From Parafrankia discariae (GTDB lineage: Bacteria > Actinomycetota > Actinomycetes > Frankiales > Frankiaceae), in assembly GCF_000373365.1 (NCBI RefSeq), contig NZ_KB891285.1:124001-188000 (forward strand): 64,000 bases of DNA, given 5' to 3'. The notes beneath the pieces were generated by a model. The model ran no database searches, was not told the origin of the DNA, and worked only from the letters and a program-made list of their open reading frames with translations. Shown here piece by piece: positions 1 through 8,679 of the stretch. Position 1 is the first letter of the stretch. The number at the start of each line of letters is the position of its first letter. The position numbers and the translations under genes are program-made.

Positions 1-600
1 CAGTACGACACCGACCAGGGCGACCGCGGCCGTGCCGACCGTGGTGGGGACGAGCAGCCGTGCCCGCGTCCGACGTGGGCGGTGCTGGCGCGTGTTCCGC
101 GTGTTCCGCGCGGCTCGCGCGGTCCCGGGTGGGTGTGCGACTGGTCCCGTTGGAGGGGTGGCTCCGGGCGGTCCTGTCGGCCGAGATGCCGTCGCGGGCG
201 GCACCGCGCCTGTCCGCGGGGTCGTTCTCGGCGTCGGGATCGCCGAGATCGCCGGGTGTTCGACCGGCGGCGAGGTGCGGCCCAGGTGTTCGGCGGCCGA
301 CGGGTCCAGTGCGGCGATGCGGGCACGGATGCGTTCCGTGTCCGGATCGTGCTCCGTGAGCTCGCGGGCCATCAGGGACCGCAACGTGCTGGTGAAATCT
401 TGGGAGGACGGCGGCGTGGCTGCCGCGGAGTCGTCGCCGACGGGCACCGTGGCCGCCGCCGAGTCGGTCCCCGCTCGATCATCGGTGTCGGTTCGATCGC
501 CGGTGTCAGTTCGATCGCGGGTGCCAGCCTGATCGCCCGCGGTGCCGTGACCGTCCACCCGGCGGCGGGAAGAGCTCGAGATGAAACGGTCCCTGATCAT
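1..600 (-). CDS. Membrane protein, 3' end missing (partial)
   Basis: The frame opens with ATG at 600 and stays open past base 1, so only the first 200 codons are present. The N-terminal part is hydrophilic and contains a short repeat (RTDTGDRTDTDDR). Next comes an acidic/basic helix (MARELTEHDPDTERIRARIAALDP-like, about residues 83-105), a long Pro/Thr/Arg-rich stretch, and then a hydrophobic segment (LLVPTTVGTAAVALVGVVL) reaching the window edge, read as the first membrane helix. It lies 151 bp downstream of the sigma-factor gene on the same strand. Membrane proteins in this position after a SigE-type sigma gene are often anti-sigma factors, but no zinc-binding ZAS motif is visible, so that role is only a guess. 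There is no good Shine-Dalgarno sequence before the ATG. Confidence 0.55.
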   Translation of the reverse strand, partial: MIRDRFISSSSRRRVDGHGTAGDQAGTRDRTDTGDRTDTDDRAGTDSAAATVPVGDDSAAATPPSSQDFTSTLRSLMARELTEHDPDTERIRARIAALDPSAAEHLGRTSPPVEHPAISAIPTPRTTPRTGAVPPATASRPTGPPGATPPTGPVAHPPGTARAARNTRNTRQHRPRRTRARLLVPTTVGTAAVALVGVVL

Positions 601-751
601 GACATGTCCATTATGAGACCCGCGATCGTCGTGGGTGCCACTCACCGCCGTACACAGCCGTGGCGTGAGGTCTCCAGGAGCCGAGGGCACCCCGCCGGAG
701 GAACGCGCTTGTGGCCGCTCCTCTGTGCGCTTTGGGGGCTCGGGAGTGCGC

Positions 752-1666
752 TCAGCCCTCGCTGCCGCGGAGCCGTCCGGGTGCCTCGCTGTCGCGCAGC
801 CGGTTCAGCGCCGACCGGGCGACGCTCGCCGGATCCGTACCGCCGGTCGCCCGCCGGCGGCCACGGGTGGCACCGGCTCGGCGCGGTGTCTGCGGAGCCG
901 GCGGGCGGGCGTCCTGTTTTCGGGCCGACGTGTCGTCCGGGGGGTCGGAGTGGGTCAGCTCGGGCCGGGTGCCGAGCGCCCGTTCGAGCTCGGCCACCGC
1001 CTTGGAGGTCTGGCTCTTGACCGTTCCGACGGAGATTCCCAGCGTCCGGGCGGTGTCCGCCTCGGACAGGTCGAAGGCGTACCGCAGCACGACACAGGCC
1101 CGCTTCCTGGCCGGAAGCGTCATCAACGCGGCGCGCAGGTCGACGGCGGCGGGAACGTCAGTGTCGTCCGGCGCGTGCTCGGTGTGTTCGGCCAGCATGC
1201 CGAGGACGGTCATTCCCCGGCGTTCCCGGATCACCCGTCGCAGCCGGCTGGTGGCCAGGTTCGCCACGATGCGACGCACGTAGGCGAGGGGACTGTCCGC
1301 GCTGCTGACCCGGTCCCACTTGGACCAGGCGGCCGTGAGCGCCTCGGCGGTGAGGTCGTCGGCCGCGTCGTGGTCGCCGGTGAGCAGGTAGGCGAAACGT
1401 GCCAACTCGCGGTGGTGATGTTCGAAGAACTCCCGGAACTCGACCCGGGCGTTCGGGGGCGGCCCCGGGCAGCCGGCAGCCTCCAGCGCAACGGCCCCGA
1501 CCGGAACAGGCCCGGGGTCCTCCAGACTGGGCCCCACCTCGTCCGGGTCCGGGTGCCGGCCCGGAAGCCGACCCTCGGAGCCGGTGAACCCGTCGTCGGA
1601 GCCCGGGCGCTGGGCCGGGGCGGCCCCGCTGCCGGCGGCCGCATCGGTGCTCATGCTCGTGGCCAT
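752..1666 (-). CDS. RNA polymerase sigma-70 factor, ECF SigE family
   Basis: This directs RNA polymerase to a small regulon; the target genes are unknown. After about 75 disordered residues there is a region-2 segment (EFREFFEHHHRELARFAYLL then ADDLTAEALTAAW, roughly residues 78-115). A region-4 helix-turn-helix follows (LPARKRACVVLRYAFDLSEADTARTLGISVGTVKSQTSKA, roughly 175-215). The FRxFFxxHHxxLxRxAxLLTGD pattern and the VGTVKSQ recognition helix are typical of the actinobacterial SigE ECF group. A basic, proline-rich tail of about 70 residues follows region 4. I chose the ATG at 1666; the frame is open upstream to 1843 but that part is arginine-rich and not sigma-like. ATG at 1654 is also possible. 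A membrane protein follows 151 bp downstream and may form an operon with it. Confidence 0.85.
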   Translation of the reverse strand: MATSMSTDAAAGSGAAPAQRPGSDDGFTGSEGRLPGRHPDPDEVGPSLEDPGPVPVGAVALEAAGCPGPPPNARVEFREFFEHHHRELARFAYLLTGDHDAADDLTAEALTAAWSKWDRVSSADSPLAYVRRIVANLATSRLRRVIRERRGMTVLGMLAEHTEHAPDDTDVPAAVDLRAALMTLPARKRACVVLRYAFDLSEADTARTLGISVGTVKSQTSKAVAELERALGTRPELTHSDPPDDTSARKQDARPPAPQTPRRAGATRGRRRATGGTDPASVARSALNRLRDSEAPGRLRGSEG

Positions 1667-2114
1667 GGGGTCCGGGAACCAGTGCGGTGTGCGTCCACGG
1701 TGCGCCCCCACGCTCTGGTCCAGTCGTGGTGGACGCGTCCGGCCGGTGGGCAGACGCGGCGTATGGACGCCGACGTCCGCGGCGCTGTCCACACTCACCA
1801 GGCACACTCCCACGGCTGGTCTTGGCGATACTCGTGTGTCCACGGGTGTCTCCGCCGCGGCCGCGGGAGATCCTTAGTTAACAGGTACGACATCGCCGCT
1901 CGACCGGACGGTACTCCGTGCCGGAAGTATCGCGAAAGGGGTACATCCCGACTAAATCGCCTTCTGGGTGGATTCGTTTTCCCTCCGGGAGCGTGACCTG
2001 CGGTACCCGTCCCGGGCTCTGGTGGCGGGGCCGGCGGCACCCGTCGCAGCCGGGGGCAGGGGTGCCACCGAGCTGAACGGCGATGTTTCCCACGGACGGG
2101 GTGTGGGGTAGTCG

Positions 2115-2357
2115 GTGTCTATGCCTGCGCTGACTGATCGAGTGCCGCCTGTCCTGGAGTCGCCCGGCCCGACGCGCGCGCCGGTCGCCACCCCGCGGCG
2201 GCCCGACCTGCCCCCGCTCGATCCGGACGCCCCGATCCCCGACGATCCGGGGCCGCTGCTTCCCGACACCCCCGACCTTCCGCCCGCGCCGCACGAGCCG
2301 TCGCCGTTCACCCCGCCGGCCCCCGAACGGCCGGAACCGGAGCCGGAACCCGTCTGA
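2115..2357 (+). CDS. Small proline-rich protein of unknown function
   Basis: This is 80 residues, about one third proline, with many acidic residues and repeated DLPPLDPDAP, LLPDTPDLPP and PERPEPEPEP patterns. It has no cysteine, no membrane segment and no signal peptide. The start is GTG at 2115 or ATG at 2121. It ends 33 bp before the quinone oxidoreductase gene and could be cotranscribed with it. I recognise no family; it is probably a disordered linker-like protein. The other strand is also open here because of the base composition, so coding status is uncertain. Confidence 0.4.
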   Translation: MSMPALTDRVPPVLESPGPTRAPVATPRRPDLPPLDPDAPIPDDPGPLLPDTPDLPPAPHEPSPFTPPAPERPEPEPEPV

Positions 2358-2390
2358 GCTCGGGCCGGCGCACCCGGCCCGCGCCGTACA

Positions 2391-3392
2391 GTGAGGTCCG
2401 TGCATGCGGTGACGGTGAGCGCTCCCGGTGGACCCGACGTCATGAGCTGGTCGGAGGTGCCCGATCTCCCGCCGCCCGGCCACGGTGAGGTCACCGTCGA
2501 CATCGTGGCGACGGCCGTCAACCGGGCGGATCTCCTGCAGCGGCAGGGCTTCTACCCGCCGCCCCGCGGCGCGACCGAGATCATCGGAATGGAGTGCTCC
2601 GGCCGGGTGGCCGCGGTGGGCCCGGGGGTCGACGGCTTCGCCCCGGGTGACGAGGTGTGCGCGCTGCTGGTGGGTGGCGGCTACGCGACCCAGGTCAACG
2701 TCCCGGCGGCCCAGCTCCTGCCGGTTCCGGCGGGGGTCGACCTGATCCACGCCGCGGGCCTGCCCGAGGTCGCGTGCACCGTGCACTCGACGGTCTTCGA
2801 GCGCGCGGCCCTGGCGGACGGCGAGGTGTTCCTGGTCCACGGTGGCGCGTCGGGTATCGGCACGTTCGCGATCCAGGCCGTTCGGGCGCTGCGCCCGTCC
2901 GCGGTGGTCGCCACGACGGCGGGCAGCGCGGAGAAGCTCGCCCGCTGCCGTGAGCTCGGCGCGCACATCGCGGTCTCCTACCGGGAGGAGGACTTCGTCG
3001 CCCGGGTGCGAGCGGAGACCGACGGCCACGGCGCCGACGTCATCCTCGACAACATGGGCGCCTCCTACCTGGAACGCAACGTGGATCTGCTGGCGACCGA
3101 GGGCCGCCTCGTCGTGATCGGGCTGCAGGGCGGCACCAGGGGCACCCTGAATCTGGGCGCCCTGCTCCCCAAGCGGGCCAGTGTGCACGCGCTCTCGCTG
3201 CGCGCCCGCCCGGACGCGCAGAAGGCCCGGATCGTCGCCGGAGTGCGCGAGGAGTTCTGGCCACAGGTCGCCGCCGGGCGGATCCGGCCGGTGATCGACC
3301 GTGTTCTGCCGATCACCGAGGTCGCCACCGCCCACCGGGTGCTCGAGGATTCCGGGCACGTGGGCAAGGTCATCATGACGGTCGGCGGCTGA
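2391..3392 (+). CDS. NAD(P)H-quinone oxidoreductase, PIG3/zeta-crystallin type
   Basis: This is a 333-residue member of the medium-chain dehydrogenase/reductase superfamily. The GroES-like N-terminal domain (about 1-125) contains NRADLLQRQGFYPPPRGATEIIGMECSGRV, the hallmark of the PIG3 quinone oxidoreductases, and lacks the zinc ligands of alcohol dehydrogenases. The Rossmann domain (about 125-280) has a nucleotide-binding loop (VHGGASGIGTFAIQ), and DVILDNMGASYLERN follows. It is expected to reduce quinones with NADPH in the cytosol. GTG at 2391 gives MRSVHAVTVSAPGGPDV; a second GTG at 2400 gives VHAVTVSAPGGPDV and fits the family start equally well. The proteasome activator gene follows 92 bp later on the same strand. 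The family assignment is firm, the physiological substrate is not known. Confidence 0.9.
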   Translation: MRSVHAVTVSAPGGPDVMSWSEVPDLPPPGHGEVTVDIVATAVNRADLLQRQGFYPPPRGATEIIGMECSGRVAAVGPGVDGFAPGDEVCALLVGGGYATQVNVPAAQLLPVPAGVDLIHAAGLPEVACTVHSTVFERAALADGEVFLVHGGASGIGTFAIQAVRALRPSAVVATTAGSAEKLARCRELGAHIAVSYREEDFVARVRAETDGHGADVILDNMGASYLERNVDLLATEGRLVVIGLQGGTRGTLNLGALLPKRASVHALSLRARPDAQKARIVAGVREEFWPQVAAGRIRPVIDRVLPITEVATAHRVLEDSGHVGKVIMTVGG

Positions 3393-3484
3393 GCCGGGCG
3401 ACCTCGCCGTCGGCGTGGACGCGCCGTGACCGGACGAGATGTCCGCCGCGCCACGGGGTGGATTCGTCCGGCCAGGAGGGCAGG

Positions 3485-4057
3485 ATGGTGGGCATGACAG
3501 ACCAACCGGAACCCCGCGTCGTCGTCGTCGGCCCGGACGGTGCCCTCCAGGAGGTCCCTGGCGCGGTGGGCGTCCCGCTCACGCCCTCCGCGGGGCGCGG
3601 TGGCCGGGGCGGCGCCGCCGGGCCGGGCGAGGGCAAGAACCCCTTCGCCGACATGGTGTCCCAGCCGGACAAGGTCATGCGGATCGGCACCATGATCAAG
3701 CAGCTGCTCGAGGAGGTGCGGGCCGCGCCGCTCGACGACGCCAGCCGCGTCCGGCTCCGGCGGATCCACCAGAGCTCGATCACCGAGCTCTCGGACGGGC
3801 TCGCCCCGGAACTGCGCGCGGAGCTCGACCGCCTGTCGTTGCCGTTCGACGAGGACTCGACCCCCTCCGACGGGGAGCTGCGGATCGCCCAGGCGCAGCT
3901 CGTCGGCTGGCTGGAGGGGCTTTTCCACGGGTTGCAGACCGCGCTGTTCGCCCAGCAGATGGCGGCGCGGGCGCAGCTCGAGGAGATGCGCCGCCGGGCT
4001 CTGCCGAGCGGGCAGCAGCAGAGCGACAACGAGCCGTTCGGCGGCACTTACCTCTGA
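3485..4057 (+). CDS. bpa: Bacterial proteasome activator Bpa (PafE)
   Basis: Bpa is an ATP-independent ring-shaped activator that opens the gate of the actinobacterial 20S proteasome. The protein is 190 residues. A disordered Gly-rich N-terminus (to about 50) precedes the helical core, which includes DMVSQPDKVMRIGTMIKQLLEEVR, the conserved RRIHQSSITELSDGLAPELRAEL region, and LVGWLEGLFHGLQTALFAQQMAARAQLEEMR. The last residues are GTYL, equivalent to the GQYL C-terminal tail that docks between proteasome alpha subunits in M. tuberculosis. ATG at 3485 has AGGAGG five bases upstream, so it is preferred over the ATG at 3494. It is convergent with tldE, with a hairpin between them. The proteasome genes themselves are not in this window. 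Confidence 0.92.
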   Translation: MVGMTDQPEPRVVVVGPDGALQEVPGAVGVPLTPSAGRGGRGGAAGPGEGKNPFADMVSQPDKVMRIGTMIKQLLEEVRAAPLDDASRVRLRRIHQSSITELSDGLAPELRAELDRLSLPFDEDSTPSDGELRIAQAQLVGWLEGLFHGLQTALFAQQMAARAQLEEMRRRALPSGQQQSDNEPFGGTYL

Positions 4058-4098
4058 CGCTGCCGGCGCCGGCGCCGTGGTGACACGGCGCCGTGGGC

Positions 4099-4134
4099 GG
4101 CGCCGGCCCGCGGCGGCGCCCACGGGCCGGCGCC
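4099..4134. terminator. Hairpin between bpa and tldE (bidirectional terminator)
   Basis: A perfect 12-bp inverted repeat (GGCGCCGGCCCG at 4099-4110, its complement at 4123-4134) with a 12-base loop lies between two convergent genes. A smaller palindrome CACGGCGCCGTG sits just before it at 4084-4095. There is no T-run, as is usual in high-GC actinobacteria. Confidence 0.6.
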
Positions 4135-4141
4135 GGGCGGG

Positions 4142-5653
4142 TCAGCTGGCCGGGCTCACCGAGCTCATGTTGAAGTCCGAAATCCGTAGCGCCGGCATCC
4201 TGGCCAGGGTGAACCAGTCGGCCCACTCCCGCGGCATCGTCCGGGTGGTGGCACCGATCTCGGCGATGCGGCCCAGCAGGTCCACCGGTGACTCGTTGAA
4301 CCGGAAGTTGTTGACCGCTCCGACGACCTCGCCGTCCTCGATGAGGAAGACGCCGTCCCGGGTGAGGCCGGTGAGCAGCAGAACCTGCGGGTCGACCTCC
4401 CGGATGTACCACAGGCAGGTGAGGAGCAGGCCGCGTCGGGTCGAGGCGATCATCTCGTCCAGGGTGGCGGTGCCACCACCGTCGAGGAGCAGGTTGTCGA
4501 CGAACGGGGTCACGGCGACGCGCTGACCGGCAGCGCCGGTGCCGCCGGAGTCGTTTCCGGCGCCGTCGGGCCCGGCGGCCGTGGCGGCCAGGCTCGCGGC
4601 GCGCGCCGACGAGCGGGTCTGGACGAGCGCGTTGAGACGCCCGTCCCGGATCCAGTCGGTCGGGCCCAGCGGGAGCCCGTTGTCGAAGACACTCGACGTC
4701 GCCGAGGACGCCCCGGCCGTCACGAACGGCGCGGTCGTCAGGCCCGCCGCCGCCGGGTCGCTCCACAGACGCAGGCCGGCGGGGCCGAGCGCCTCGCCCA
4801 CGCGCGTCCCGCCACCGGGGCGGCTGAACACCGTGCGTCCCTCGGCGGCGTCCCGACCGGCCGCCGACCAGTACAGGTAGACCATGAAGTCGGCGACGGC
4901 GGAGGGCGGGAGCAGCGTCTCGTACCGGCCGGCCGGCAGCTCCACAGACCGGTCGCACCAGCCGAGCCGGGCCCGCAGCTGGGCGTCGGTCGCGGCGACA
5001 TCGACATCGGTGAAGTCCTGGGTGGACTGCCCGTGCCAGACCGAGCCGCCGGGGGCGGCGCTCTTCGCGTTCCACTCCACCGAGCCGGTGGGCTGGCTGT
5101 GCCGCAGCCGTAGGCCCGTCGACGTCCCGAGCCAGGTCGTGGTGCGGTCGTGCTCGGCGAAACCGAACAGGCGCCGGCCCTGCGCCCGGGCCGCGCCGAA
5201 CGCCTCGGCCAGGTCGCCGGCGAAGGACGCGAACACCGCGCTGCTGGTCCGCTCGGCCGGGTCGGTGAAGGTCTCGCCGCCGACCGCCGCCGTGGCGGGC
5301 CCGACCAGGCCGCTGTAGTCCTCGGCGTCGTCCGATTCGCGGGCGGCGGCCTCGGAGGCGCGGACCAGCGACTCCAAGCCGGCCAGATCGCCGCCGCCGC
5401 CCGGCCCGTCCACCGTCGAGGTCGTGCGCACCCCGAAGGAACGCCCGATCACGCTGATGACGGTCACGGAACGGTCGCGCGCGGCGCCGTTCGTGGTGAG
5501 CGTGTTGTTCGCCCAGCGCAGGTTCACCGTGCTCGACTCGCTGGCGATGACGATCGTGCCGTCCGCGCGGGACAGCGCCAGCGCCCGTTCGACGATCTCG
5601 TGCGAAGCGCGGATCGCCTGTGTCGTCCCCGTCACCGGGAGCCCCTCGCTCAT
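4142..5653 (-). CDS. tldE: TldE/PmbA-type subunit of the TldD-TldE metalloprotease
   Basis: This is the 503-residue non-catalytic partner of TldD. The TldD/E heterodimer degrades unfolded peptides and matures some modified peptides such as microcins. Family features are the N-terminal SESSTVNLRWANNTLTTNG segment, the central FGFAEHDRTTTWLGTSTGLRLRH stretch and the C-terminal glycine-rich region, where NNLLLDGG-like and TRRGLLLTCLWYIREVDPQ, TGLTRDGVFLIEDGEVVGAVNNFRFNESP are visible. It lacks the HExxxH zinc motif, as expected for TldE. Its ATG overlaps the tldD stop (ATGA at 5650-5653), so the two are translationally coupled. No peptide substrate gene is recognised next to them. Confidence 0.9.
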   Translation of the reverse strand: MSEGLPVTGTTQAIRASHEIVERALALSRADGTIVIASESSTVNLRWANNTLTTNGAARDRSVTVISVIGRSFGVRTTSTVDGPGGGGDLAGLESLVRASEAAARESDDAEDYSGLVGPATAAVGGETFTDPAERTSSAVFASFAGDLAEAFGAARAQGRRLFGFAEHDRTTTWLGTSTGLRLRHSQPTGSVEWNAKSAAPGGSVWHGQSTQDFTDVDVAATDAQLRARLGWCDRSVELPAGRYETLLPPSAVADFMVYLYWSAAGRDAAEGRTVFSRPGGGTRVGEALGPAGLRLWSDPAAAGLTTAPFVTAGASSATSSVFDNGLPLGPTDWIRDGRLNALVQTRSSARAASLAATAAGPDGAGNDSGGTGAAGQRVAVTPFVDNLLLDGGGTATLDEMIASTRRGLLLTCLWYIREVDPQVLLLTGLTRDGVFLIEDGEVVGAVNNFRFNESPVDLLGRIAEIGATTRTMPREWADWFTLARMPALRISDFNMSSVSPAS

Positions 5654-7221
5654 CGGCCGCCCTCGCGGCGCGTGTTCAGGATGCTGACGTCGCGGAACAG
5701 CGCCGACGGGCAGCCGTGGCTGACCGCCGCGACCTGGCCGGGCTGGCCCTTGCCGCAGTTGAACGCCCCGCCCAGCACGTAGGTCCCGGGGCCGCCGACG
5801 GCGTCCAGCGAGCCCCAGAAGTCCGTGGTGGTCGCCTGGTAGGCGACGTCGCGGAGCTGGCCGACGATCCGGCCCTTGCGGATCTCGTAGAACCGCTGCC
5901 CGGTGAACTGGAAGTTGTAGCGCTGCATGTCGATCGACCAGCTTCGGTCGCCGACCACGTAGATCCCCCGGTCGACCCGGCCGATCAGGTCCTCCGTGGA
6001 CGGCCCGCCCGGCGCGGGGAGCAGCGAGACGTTCGCCATCCGTTGGATCGGCACGTGCCCGGGGGAGTCCGCGAAGGCGCAGCCGTTGGAGCGGTCCACG
6101 CCGAGCGCGGCCGCGTTCTGCGCCGCCATCCGCCGGTCGAGCTGGTAGCCGACCAGGACACCGTCGCGGACGATGTCCCAGCGGCGGGTCTGCACACCCT
6201 CGTCGTCGTAACCGATGGTGGCCAGGCCGTGCGGTGCCGTCCGGTCGCCGGTCACGGTCATCGCCGGTGATCCGTAGCGCAGCGACCCGAGCTTGTCGAG
6301 CGTGGCGAAGGACGTCCCGGCGTAGGCGGCCTCGTAACCGAGAGCCCGGTCGAGCTCGGTGGCGTGCCCGACCGACTCGTGGATCGTCAGCCACAGGTTC
6401 GACGGGTCGATGACCAGGTCGTAGCGCCCCGGTTCCACCGACGACGCCTTCGCCTTCTCGGCCAGCAGCGAGGGGATGAGCCCGATCTCGGACTCCCAGT
6501 CCCAGCAGCCGGCTGCCGAGCCGCCGACCAGCCACTCCCAGCCGCGGCCGGCCGGAGGCGCGATGGTGCGCATGGACTCGAAGCCACCCGCCGGGTCGAC
6601 CCGGGTCGCCTCGAGCTGGCAGAGCACGCGGACCCGCTGCTGGGTGGTGTCCGTCCCGGCGGTGTCGGCGTAGAACTTGTTCTCCATGACGGCGGCGAAC
6701 CGTCCGTCGACGTGATCGACGTCCTCGGCGGAGTACAGCGACCGGCACAGCCCGCCGATCCGCTCGACCTGATCGCGTGGGTCGACCGAGAACGGGTCCG
6801 TGGCGTAGCTGGAGACCCAGGTCGCGCCGGCGTGGACGGGCTCGTCGGCCAGCTCGACCGGTTCGGAGTTCAGCGGACGCGCCACCTTGGCCATGGCGAC
6901 GGCCTCCCGGGCGACCCGCACGGCCTCGTCCACGGTCAGGTCGACACCGGCGGCGAAGCCCCAGGTCCCGTCGTGGACCACCCGGACGGCGAAGCCCGCG
7001 GTGACACCGTCCGACCGGCTCTCCAGACCGGCGTCGCGGAACGACAGCGACGACTCCTTGAGACGTTCGATCCGGATGTCGGCATGGGCGGCACCCAGGT
7101 CGCGGGCGGCCTGGAGCGCGGCGTCGGTGAGGGCCGCGGTGGGCAGCGCGCGGAACTCCTCGTCGATCTCGTGCGGCGGCAGGGCCGGCTCGGCCGGATC
7201 CCGGGGAACGGAGGTCGCCAT
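5650..7221 (-). CDS. tldD: TldD, zinc metalloprotease subunit
   Basis: This is the 523-residue catalytic subunit of the TldD/E protease. The zinc site HESVGH (H281, E282, H286 of HExxxH) is followed by ATELDRALGYEAAYAGTSFA. Later family signatures include DEGVQTRRWDIVRDGVLVGYQLDRR and NCGKGQPGQVAAVSHGCPSALFRDVSILN near the C-terminus. It was likely acquired or kept as a housekeeping proteolytic pair with tldE, with which it overlaps by four bases. ATG at 7221 is the natural start. Upstream, at 7350-7422, strong hairpins separate it from the membrane-protein gene that precedes it on the same strand, so tldD probably has its own promoter between about 7222 and 7349. Confidence 0.94.
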   Translation of the reverse strand: MATSVPRDPAEPALPPHEIDEEFRALPTAALTDAALQAARDLGAAHADIRIERLKESSLSFRDAGLESRSDGVTAGFAVRVVHDGTWGFAAGVDLTVDEAVRVAREAVAMAKVARPLNSEPVELADEPVHAGATWVSSYATDPFSVDPRDQVERIGGLCRSLYSAEDVDHVDGRFAAVMENKFYADTAGTDTTQQRVRVLCQLEATRVDPAGGFESMRTIAPPAGRGWEWLVGGSAAGCWDWESEIGLIPSLLAEKAKASSVEPGRYDLVIDPSNLWLTIHESVGHATELDRALGYEAAYAGTSFATLDKLGSLRYGSPAMTVTGDRTAPHGLATIGYDDEGVQTRRWDIVRDGVLVGYQLDRRMAAQNAAALGVDRSNGCAFADSPGHVPIQRMANVSLLPAPGGPSTEDLIGRVDRGIYVVGDRSWSIDMQRYNFQFTGQRFYEIRKGRIVGQLRDVAYQATTTDFWGSLDAVGGPGTYVLGGAFNCGKGQPGQVAAVSHGCPSALFRDVSILNTRREGGR

Positions 7222-7349
7222 GCTCCTATCCTGGCCTCACCGACCGCCGGTCGCTCCATCGCCTGCGACTGGCCCCGAATCACCTGGTCGGGGGATGCCG
7301 CACCCGGCGGCGGAGTCACAAAGGAGAGCCACGAAAAGGCGCGCACGTG

Positions 7350-7422
7350 GTCTCCGGGTCGGTCTCCCCCCGAACTGAGGCCGACCCGGAGACGCGCGTG
7401 CACCGACATCGGACGTCGGTGC
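7350..7422 (-). terminator. Two consecutive hairpins, terminator of the 7.5-8.7 kb gene
   Basis: The first inverted repeat has 13 perfect base pairs (7350-7362 with 7381-7393, 18-base loop). The second has 8 (GCACCGAC at 7400-7407 with 7415-7422, 7-base loop). They lie downstream of the minus-strand membrane-protein gene and upstream of tldD, which fits transcription termination between them. Confidence 0.55.
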
Positions 7423-7459
7423 GATTCGGACAGGTCATCTGCGATTCGGACAGGTCATC
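7420..7459. repeat. 20-bp direct repeat, two exact copies
   Basis: The unit TGCGATTCGGACAGGTCATC occurs at 7420-7439 and again immediately at 7440-7459. It begins inside the right arm of the neighbouring hairpin. It is noncoding; it could be a protein-binding tandem site or simple slippage. Confidence 0.7.
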
Positions 7460-7512
7460 GTGGTCGCCGCGGGCCCGCGGCCGGTCCGGCGGCCGGAAGC
7501 TGTCAGAGGCGA

Positions 7513-8679
7513 TCAGGTGCGGTCCGGCCGGTCGGGCTCACGCGGACTGCCGGGCGCATCCGGACTGCCGGGCTCGTCGGGCTCCGCCGGTCGGTCGGGC
7601 TCCGGGCGGATCCGGTGGTTCCGCCCGGGATGCTCACCCGGCAGCCTGCGGCGGCGCTGGTCGCCGCCGCTGTTCGCGCCGCCGGGCACCGGCGGGAGCA
7701 CGGGCCGCGGGGGAGGTGCGGGGCGGGGCGGTATCCGCGGCCGGTGCCTCGGCGCTGTCGCGGGGCGGGGCGCCGCCGCCGGTGCCCTGGACGTCTCGGT
7801 CTCGTCCGGCGTGTTCGGCCCGATCCGGATCCCGATGACGGCATCCCAACGGCGTTCCACCTCGCGGACGGCTTCGACGAGCGGTTCCATCCGATCGGCC
7901 GGGGCCGTGCCACCGAACAGGTCCAGTGTTGTAGTCAGTGCACTGATGAAGTACTGGGCGTCCGGCGCGAGCAGATCGACACGGGCCGGACGACCGGGCC
8001 GGGGCGTCACCGCGTTCAGATACAGGCCGACGATCCGGTCGATGCGGGCCGCGATGTTCTCGAAGAACGGGTCGGCCGGCTGGTCCCGGTGATTCCGTCG
8101 GCTCCGCGGTTGGCCGAACCCGCCCGTCGGGCTCTCCCGGCCATCGGAAGGCGCGATTTCCGGCGCCCATGCGTTCGGGTCCGGTGGCGCCCGGTGCTGG
8201 GAGGGGAGATCGGGGTAGGAATCGTCGTCCAGCTCCGACAGGGATACCGGGAGGTCGGAATGTGTCCACCGCGGCGCAGTGGGATCCGGCCGCCGGACCG
8301 GTCCGGCCTCGTTTCCGTTTTCGAACCGCTCGCCGTGCCGCCTCGACCAGCTCGCCCACACAACCGTACCGAGGACGATGAGCACCGCGCCGAGCACCGT
8401 CAGGAGGAAGGCGCCCCAGCGCGTGCCGCCGCCGGTGATGGCGGCGTCGATGGGCGGGCCCTGAGCTGGCGGAACTGTGTTCCCGCCACCGCCCGTGCCG
8501 TCGAGTAGCCAGCCGAGTATCGACGCGCCCCCCGCGAGCAGGAGTGTGGGAACGCCCAGGACGAACGCGGCGCGGAGCCTGCCGAGGCAGGCGGCGGCGA
8601 CGGTGAGCCCCACACCGACGACGACGAGGTCCCCGACTGAGAGGTCAGTTCCTGGCTCAATGGATGTGAGCACGGTCAT
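7513..8679 (-). CDS. Membrane protein of unknown function with a disordered cytoplasmic tail
   Basis: This is a 388-residue protein. Two hydrophobic helices lie near the N-terminus (LVVVGVGLTVAAACLG and AAFVLGVPTLLLAGGASILGWLL, about residues 17-60) and a third at about 88-108 (FLLTVLGAVLIVLGTVVWASW). After a charged, proline-rich linker there is a folded-looking segment (DPFFENIAARIDRIVGLYLNAVTPRPG to DRMEPLVEAVREVERRWDAVIGIRIG, about 205-290). The last 100 residues are Pro/Arg-rich repeats (SPDAPGSPREPDRPDRT). I recognise no family. The frame is open up to 8862, but ATG at 8679 starts the first sensible protein sequence. It stands alone, flanked by hairpins on both sides, including a possible regulatory leader upstream. 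Confidence 0.65.
   Translation of the reverse strand: MTVLTSIEPGTDLSVGDLVVVGVGLTVAAACLGRLRAAFVLGVPTLLLAGGASILGWLLDGTGGGGNTVPPAQGPPIDAAITGGGTRWGAFLLTVLGAVLIVLGTVVWASWSRRHGERFENGNEAGPVRRPDPTAPRWTHSDLPVSLSELDDDSYPDLPSQHRAPPDPNAWAPEIAPSDGRESPTGGFGQPRSRRNHRDQPADPFFENIAARIDRIVGLYLNAVTPRPGRPARVDLLAPDAQYFISALTTTLDLFGGTAPADRMEPLVEAVREVERRWDAVIGIRIGPNTPDETETSRAPAAAPRPATAPRHRPRIPPRPAPPPRPVLPPVPGGANSGGDQRRRRLPGEHPGRNHRIRPEPDRPAEPDEPGSPDAPGSPREPDRPDRT

Noticed and set aside
1878-3359. A 493-codon open frame on the minus strand
   Set aside because: It is antisense to the quinone oxidoreductase gene, whose MDR signatures are clear.
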